Assembly (NCBI GenBank): GCA_029931535.1
Contig: JAQPZY010001473.1
Span: 383,501 to 447,500 of the forward strand
DNA length: 64,000 nucleotides
Direction: 5' to 3'
Origin: Margaritifera margaritifera
Taxonomy: Eukaryota; Mollusca; Bivalvia; Unionida; Margaritiferidae
A program made the translations under genes and the position numbers. Under the pieces are notes generated by a model. The model had not been told where the DNA came from. It was given only the letters and a program-made list of their open reading frames with translations, and did no database searches. Below are positions 58,768-64,000 of the stretch, piece after piece. Positions within the stretch are counted from its first letter, which is position 1. Each line of letters opens with the position of its first letter.

Positions 58768-59942
58768 GTGAGTATATTGCAGTCATACTCTTTGCAAATT
58801 TACCATGTAAGGTGTAGGCAGGATGCAGAAAATGTCCCATATGAAAAGATCACTTTGGGTAATATGCTGTTAAAAATCTGTAAATATAATTGGAACTCAC
58901 CTTTCTTGGACTTTCTGTAATTATCGATTCCATATACAGCTGACAATTATTCTGAATGTAAATTCTGTCTTTGTATTTTGCATTTGACTGTGCATACATT
59001 TCTTTCAAAGAATAAAACACATTTACTTCCATTATTGCTTTGATTGTACAGATTTTGTGGTTTAAAATTTGTGTGCAATATTTATAAATAAAATAAACTT
59101 TAATTAAAATCAGGAGCAAGTATGGAACAGTGCACTGTAGGTTTATTGGTATATCATAACCACTTAATGGATATAGGATGGTATTGGTAAAGAGTATTTG
59201 ATAATGTGTTGATCCCCCTTATTTATGATCAAATTGATAAAATACATTTATAATTCTAGTATTTGTTTTTGGTGACATTTGGTCAGAACTTTATTTTGTT
59301 TGCCTCTCAGGGTCATAATAGTTACAAAAACAAGTATTCATATTCCGTGATTGTTCTTAGGGAAAAAAGTCGAATATGAAAACTTTGATTTCCACAGTTG
59401 TATGTGCATTTAATCTTTTACACTTAGATTTCTAACTGGTAAAAAGCTAGGTCTTTGTTTTTAAACTTCAGGTAGCAAAATATAAAGAAACTTTGGTTGT
59501 TTAAGTTGTGCATATTGTTTGGAACATATTTTCATCATAAGCATAAAGAAATTGTGCTACTTTAACCAGATTTCATTCATTAGTGGCATGATAATATATT
59601 AGATTTTATGTCGAGTCTGAAAATGCAAATTTCTAAAACATGATCCCCCCCCCCCCCGATACAAAATGCACAGTTTTACAAGCCCTACCTTGTTTATCTT
59701 GTTGAATCTCACCAATATTTATAAAATTCCCCATTTGTTTCAAATTGAGGGGGGAATTTCCTTCCCAATATTTCAGTTATAGAATAGACATTGTGAGATT
59801 GAGTAATGAGATGAAGCAAGAACTCGTAAACCTTGCATAAAATAAGAGAAAGCAAGTGACTTAACTGTTTGGTGTTCAGTTGAGACTTCGGTAAATTTTA
59901 GTAGGTGTAATGAACATGGTAGATTTTCTTTATTTTCTTCAG
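58768..59942. other. Intron without recognised feature
   Basis: AT-rich 1.2-kb intron. A run of C at 59645-59657 and nothing else I can support. Confidence 0.5.
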
Positions 59943-60194
59943 ACACTGAGAAACCAGTATTTACAAACTGCACGAACCCTGTGAACTTGATTGCTAAATA
60001 CCAGCCAGTTCAGCCATTCCTACCAACGACCCTAAGAGTGACAGATAATAGTGGTGGACTGAAGACACAAACCATCTCTCCACAGAATGTAAACAATACC
60101 CTCTTCATGAACACACAAAATATAACAGTAACATACACTGCAGAAGATTTCTTCAGCAACACTGCAACTTGTCAACTTCAGTACATACCCAAAG
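59943..60194 (+). CDS. Exon 19: HYR domain
   Basis: The exon is 252 bp between ttcttcag and gtgagt, phase 1 to phase 1. It begins DTEKPVFTNCTNPVNLIAKY and ends ITVTYTAEDFFSNTATCQLQ. The D-x-x-x-P-x-F-x-x-C start and the V-x-Y-T-A-x-D-x-x-x-N-x-A-T-C end are the HYR (hyalin repeat) signature, an immunoglobulin-like fold often next to sushi domains. Several NxT sites. The gene must continue, since the exon ends in phase 1. Confidence 0.88.
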
Positions 60195-60379
60195 GTGAGT
60201 ATAACTGTGCACAACTTGTTACGTTCACACAGATAACTGTAGAAGATAATCTGAAGCTATCTGCCTGTTTAATATCTCTGTATTTATTGATCGATCAATG
60301 AATCAACTAATTTGTCCATTGATAACATAACTTTTGGGGCTCTGCATCAATTTGAAGGAGTCATATATTAATCTCTTTT

Positions 60380-60680
60380 TATGTCCATTGGTCCATCCAT
60401 CCTTCCATCCATCCAGTCAGCCACACTTCTTGTAACCAGCATAACTCGGCAACACTGTTATATAATTCAGTGCCATTTGTATATACATAAACATGTGCCT
60501 TTTAAAAATTGTTTTCAACCCACTCTACTTTTGACAGTTACATCCCTTTTACAATCAGTTTTGAATCTTCACAATAGCATTTTCTTGTAACCATCATAGC
60601 TCAGAAACCATTCAAGATATAGTGATCAATTTGGTATGAACCCTATCTGATAGATCTAGACATGCCTTTCAGAGGTTGTG
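60380..60680 (+). repeat. Two units related to tandem family B
   Basis: Two units carry 'cttgtaaccagcataactcg' and 'cttgtaaccatcatagctca' and 'gaaaccattcaagatatagt', preceded by a 'ccatccatcc' stretch. This phrasing matches family B at 8.3-10.7 kb loosely. Confidence 0.45.
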
Positions 60681-60748
60681 TCTCATCAACTTCATTTTGT
60701 TTTGGACCGAGTTATTGACTTAATCAAAGTGTTTCATATCTTCACTAA

Positions 60749-60950
60749 GGGATCATCCATGAAGGACGTCCGCAAAGATGGGGGGAGGGGAGTTTGTTCA
60801 AATGCGGACAAGGGAGGAGGGGATGTAAAGGACCTTGCGGACGTCCGCAAGCTAGTATTTTTTGTTATGATATTCTGTGTTGAACAGCTGCTTTAGGCCT
60901 ACTGCGTGTATTCCAGTATGTTTTTGCGGACGTCCTTTATGGGTGATCCC
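60749..60950. mobile_element. 202-bp MITE with TAA flanks
   Basis: The left end 'gggatcatccatgaaggacg' and the inverted right end 'gggatcacccataaaggacg' continue into 'tccgcaaa' on both sides. TAA stands on each flank (60746-60748 and 60951-60953). The perfect palindrome 'ttgcggacgtccgcaa' is in the middle (60835-60850), and G-rich blocks lie between. A three-base TAA/TTA duplication is typical of PIF/Harbinger-like elements, but this alone does not assign it. Confidence 0.75.
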
Positions 60951-61073
60951 TAAGTATAAATTATTTGTTAATTTCAATTTGTACGATTCGTGCCACAGAA
61001 TATATATGAATGGGTTGGCATTAATACATAGGTCTGGCTCACAGTGCCTGAGGTTGATTACATGGCCCACATA

Positions 61074-63976
61074 TCGGCCCTGCGGACCTGAGCAAGTATA
61101 CAAATAGCCAAGTAAGATGCACCACGGCCTGTATAATGCTCTCAATTCAGACAATACAGTGCCTGGCGTGTGATAAAGACCCTGGCTGACCATGCGACTG
61201 CAGAGCTAGTGCCAGCCTCCCTTGAAGCAGGCGGCTGCCTGCAGTAGCCACCACTACACTGCTGCTACGCACAGTACATCTGAAAGCATCAACTCCAGCT
61301 GCCTTCCGCACACGTGTGTGTTAATCAGTGACATAGGCAACGTACTGTTTAATAGAGTTTTTAATATCTATATTTTTCCAGCTAATATTACATATTATTT
61401 AAGAATATTCTGTATACTACCGATGCTAATAATGGATGCGCGTTATAAACTGCATAGCGACTTTAAGGATGCTTTCATTGCTGCACACCCTGATCTGAAG
61501 GCAGATCTGGCACATAAACGTGCACAGGAGCAGTGGAACAATTGTAAACAAAATGAAGAAGAAGTCAAAAACTTGATTCGAGTTTGACATGCGAGAGCAG
61601 CAGAAAGAAAAAGTCGTCTGATGAGCATGTGGGCCCGCACTGCCACGCCTAAGGCCAGTATAAGCCAAGCATCAGATTCAACTACTTCAACGCTAACCAC
61701 GTCATCTCAGGAACTTCCATCAACTGTGGTGATAATAAATAGTGACGTTCAGTCAGAAGTGGAAGAGGCATCTTCTGCTGACGTAACAGCAAGAGAGATG
61801 GATGCCGAGACGCAAACGACAGCAGTAGCATGTCTAGTGAAGAAAAAAAACCAACGCTGTACACCAGCACAAGACGCAGCAAGCAATGAGCTAGAATCTG
61901 TCAACGCACAAATGGCTAGTCTTCTACAGGTAAAAAACACTGGACTGTGGACAGCTGATATGAAAACAAAGTCTGATGAACTCGGCAGCAAAAAGGTGCA
62001 GCTGGAGAAAAAGTTAAAATGTCTGGCAGCTGAACGAGCACGCAAACAGAATTCCAGGCTTGACTTCAAGAGAAAGCTGACTGAAGTTACGGAAGAACAT
62101 CCAGTCATTGGCCAGCGACTCAAAATGTTCTGTCGGCAAAAAGTAGGAAGGCCCCGCTTAGAAGATGACCAACCACAGTTGCTAAAGACAATCGTGGACA
62201 TTGTATCATGTGGAGCAGCTGCTGATCTGTGGCGACGATCTGAGAAGCTTAGTAGCTGCAAAACGTTGGATGACTTGCATGAAGCCCTCGTCCAAGATGG
62301 CTTCAGCATCAGTCGAGCAGGAACATATCTACGTCTACTTCCACGTAATTCGGCGACGACTGAAGGTAAGCATCACGTGACCACAGTGCCGGTCAAGCTG
62401 CTTAAGGCAGCAAACAGTGAAAGGCGCAATCACGTGGAAGCTCATTTTGCAGCAGCTACAATCTGCTACTTGAAAGATCTGGCTGTCGCTATGGGAGAAC
62501 ACTGTTTTTTTCTTGAGCCAAGACGACAAGGCACGTGTCCCTCTAGGATTACTGGCAGCAAATAAGCAGGCACCCATTCTGATGCACATGGAGTATCGTG
62601 TGCAGCTGCCAGATCACGACTGGGTTATTGCTGAATGCCACAAACTGATCCAATCAGTCTATGCTGCATGTGTTATAAAACCAGGGGCTGTATCGTATTC
62701 AGGGCATGACAGTAGCACAGCAATGACACACGCTGCTGATTTTGAAGAGCTCAAACAACTTCCTGCTTTTCAGCCTGTTCTGTGTATTAATGGATCAGTG
62801 AAGCCGATTGTGGTCATAACAGCAGATGGCGGTCCGGATGAGAACCCTCGATTTCCGAAAACACTAGCCGCAGCCTATCGAGCCTTCCATTACAACAACC
62901 TGGATGCGATTTTCGTTGCGTGCCATGCACCAGGGCACTCTGCCTACAACACCGTCGAACGACGCATGGCTCCTCTGTCACGTGACCTATCAGGATTGAT
63001 CCTGCCTCACAATCATTATGGATCTCATTTGGACAGCAATGGCAAGATTTGTGATGTAGAGTTGGAAAGGGCCAATTTCCAGAAGGCCGGTGAAGTGCTG
63101 GCAGAAATCTGGAGCTCAACGGTTATTGATGGATTTGATGTGGTAGCATCTTTTGTATTATGTGATGCAGGAAAACTGGACATCAGTCCACTGTCAGATG
63201 AGTGGTCAAGTCGGCACATTCAACAGTCGCAGTATTGCTTGCAGATTGTGAAGTGCAACAGTGAATCATGCTGTGGTCAGCGTCACACTAACTACAATGA
63301 TATATTTCCTGGACGATTTTTACCTCCACCTGTTCCACACTACAGCACAGATAAAGGGATTACCACACCAGTTGGCAGCAACAGTGGAACGTTTGGATCG
63401 CTTTATCAATGACTGGCTCTTTTACATCTGCAGCCTTCACACGACTTCCTGAGGATGCTATTTGATTTCTACTGCCCGTCTGTGACTGCTGATCTTGAGA
63501 AGCGCGTTTGTAATCAGTGTGGCCTGTACTTTCCATCTCAGGCTGCGAAGCACAATCATGCCCGTATTCACAGGCATGCAGCAGTGAGCACACAAGCTGA
63601 AGTGGCAGATGTCGGTGCTGTGGAGACTGAATCTGTTAGCGCTATTCTGTCAACTGCATCAACTTCCGCAACTGAAAGCAGTGATGATGGTCTGCCAGTT
63701 GTTCGCAACTTATTTGACTGGCTACAGTCTGCGTTTGTTGAAGTGGAGTAAGACATTGACAGTCTATCGAATTTAGCTTTCTGTGAGATGACAACTTTAG
63801 TTCTATGTCCTGAATAAAGACTTTTTTAAAGAAAGAACTTTCTGTTTATTTTTTTCTTTGTTTTGAGCTACATGTTGTGATGAGATCAGTGAGCGTTGTA
63901 TTTTGAGAGCACCAGCTATTACACTGCCAGACCATAGAGCAGTGTATAATGCTAGATGGGGACGTCCGCAGCCGGG
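61074..63976 (+). mobile_element. DNA transposon relic carrying a DDE-type transposase gene
   Basis: The coding segment 61432-63750 is clearly richer in G+C than the surrounding introns and has gene-like codon structure. Candidate inverted ends are 'cggccctgcggac' at 61075-61087 and, on the minus strand, 'cggctgcggac' at 63963-63973. 'ggacgtccgca' at 63960-63970 is shared with the MITE at 60749. The true right border could lie past the window. A G-run at 63974-63989 follows. Confidence 0.5.
61432..63751 (+). pseudogene. DDE-type transposase-like gene with C-terminal C2H2 finger, broken
   Basis: The reading starts around MDARYKLHSDFKDAFIAAHP. A TGA at 61585-61587 interrupts the same frame, which continues with a long coiled, Lys/Arg-rich part, and KVGRPRLEDDQPQLLKTIVD (DNA-binding-like). 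At a T run at 62504-62510 the frame shifts; it then gives SQDDKARVPLG, VVITADGGPDENPR and GHSAYNTVERRMAPLSRDL, a plausible D-D-E triad. Around 63340-63450 two more frame changes occur, after which VCNQCGLYFPSQAAKHNHAR IHRH forms a C-x2-C-x12-H-x3-H finger. I recognise the style from hypothetical proteins of marine invertebrates but cannot name the superfamily. Confidence 0.65.
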
Positions 63977-64000
63977 GGGGGGGGGGGGGTAAGCCACATG

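Larger units (their letters stand above)
93..60194 (+). other. Partial multi-exon gene: lectin-LDLa-CUB-sushi-EGF-HYR mosaic protein
   Basis: Nineteen exons on the plus strand join in one reading frame: 93-326, 1625-1720, 5009-5142, 6333-6543, 7706-7869, 11496-11694, 13395-13570, 14217-14394, 14932-15147, 15965-16135, 21967-22152, 22687-22854, 26149-26277, 33556-33750, 35730-35906, 44711-44908, 45733-45924, 58576-58767 and 59943-60194. Their lengths sum to 3,468 bases. All acceptors are AG; all donors are GT except one GC. Between-module introns are phase 1 and the three introns inside CUB domains are phase 0. The modules are typical of secreted or surface proteins of adhesion, complement-like recognition or extracellular matrix. 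Both gene ends lie outside the window, since the first exon enters in the middle of a lectin domain and the last ends in phase 1. Small extra exons in the long introns cannot be excluded. I do not recognise a named orthologue; SVEP1-like and CSMD-like proteins share some modules but not this order. Confidence 0.85.

Noticed and set aside
61749..62309. Minus-strand 186-codon frame
   Set aside because: Antisense shadow of the transposase-like gene, whose motifs are on the plus strand.

Overview
The window is eukaryotic and most likely from a mollusc, probably a bivalve. It is AT-rich, exons are 96-252 bp and separated by introns of up to 12.7 kb, and the introns are packed with tRNA-derived SINEs, DIRS and LINE relics, hAT/MITE elements and tandem repeats. 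One family opens with a 'gaccagaagagcttatgg' motif that I associate from memory with bivalve genomes. No lineage call can be proven from the sequence alone.

One gene runs left to right across almost the whole window and leaves it at both ends. I could place 19 plus-strand exons between 93 and 60194 (3,468 coding bases, 1,156 codons), joined by consistent splice phases and with no stop created at any junction. The order of modules is: C-type lectin domain (C-terminal part), reduced LDL-receptor class A repeat, three CUB-like domains each split over two exons, four sushi/CCP domains, two EGF domains, four more sushi domains, and a HYR domain. Every module is bounded by phase-1 introns, the classical exon-shuffling arrangement; the introns inside the CUB domains are phase 0. 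The product should be a large secreted or cell-surface adhesion/recognition protein. Signal peptide, first exons, any membrane anchor and the 3' end lie outside the window.

Layout: 1-16 kb lectin, LDLa, CUB and the first sushi exons, with dispersed repeats and a TA-flanked transposon in the introns. 16-22 kb is a 5.8-kb intron made mostly of three tandem repeat families. 22-26 kb has two sushi exons, a 1.8-kb hAT-like fold-back element holding a SINE, and EGF exon 1. 26-36 kb holds a LINE C-terminal relic, a 114-bp hAT MITE with perfect target duplication, EGF exon 2 and a sushi exon. 36-44.7 kb is an intron with repeat arrays and a nearly full-length but inactivated DIRS-type retrotransposon. 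44.7-46 kb has two sushi exons. 46-58.6 kb is a large intron with a DIRS-like gag relic, a LINE RNase H relic, SINEs nested in other repeats, and a second copy of the 2.6-kb tandem repeat block. 58.6-60.2 kb has the last sushi and the HYR exon. 60.7-64 kb holds a 202-bp MITE and a decayed GC-richer gene that looks like a DDE transposase with a C-terminal C2H2 finger.

I see no second host gene, no genuine tRNA or rRNA gene, no promoter and no polyadenylation site that I would defend. Several insertions can be ordered in time because target-site duplications are intact.
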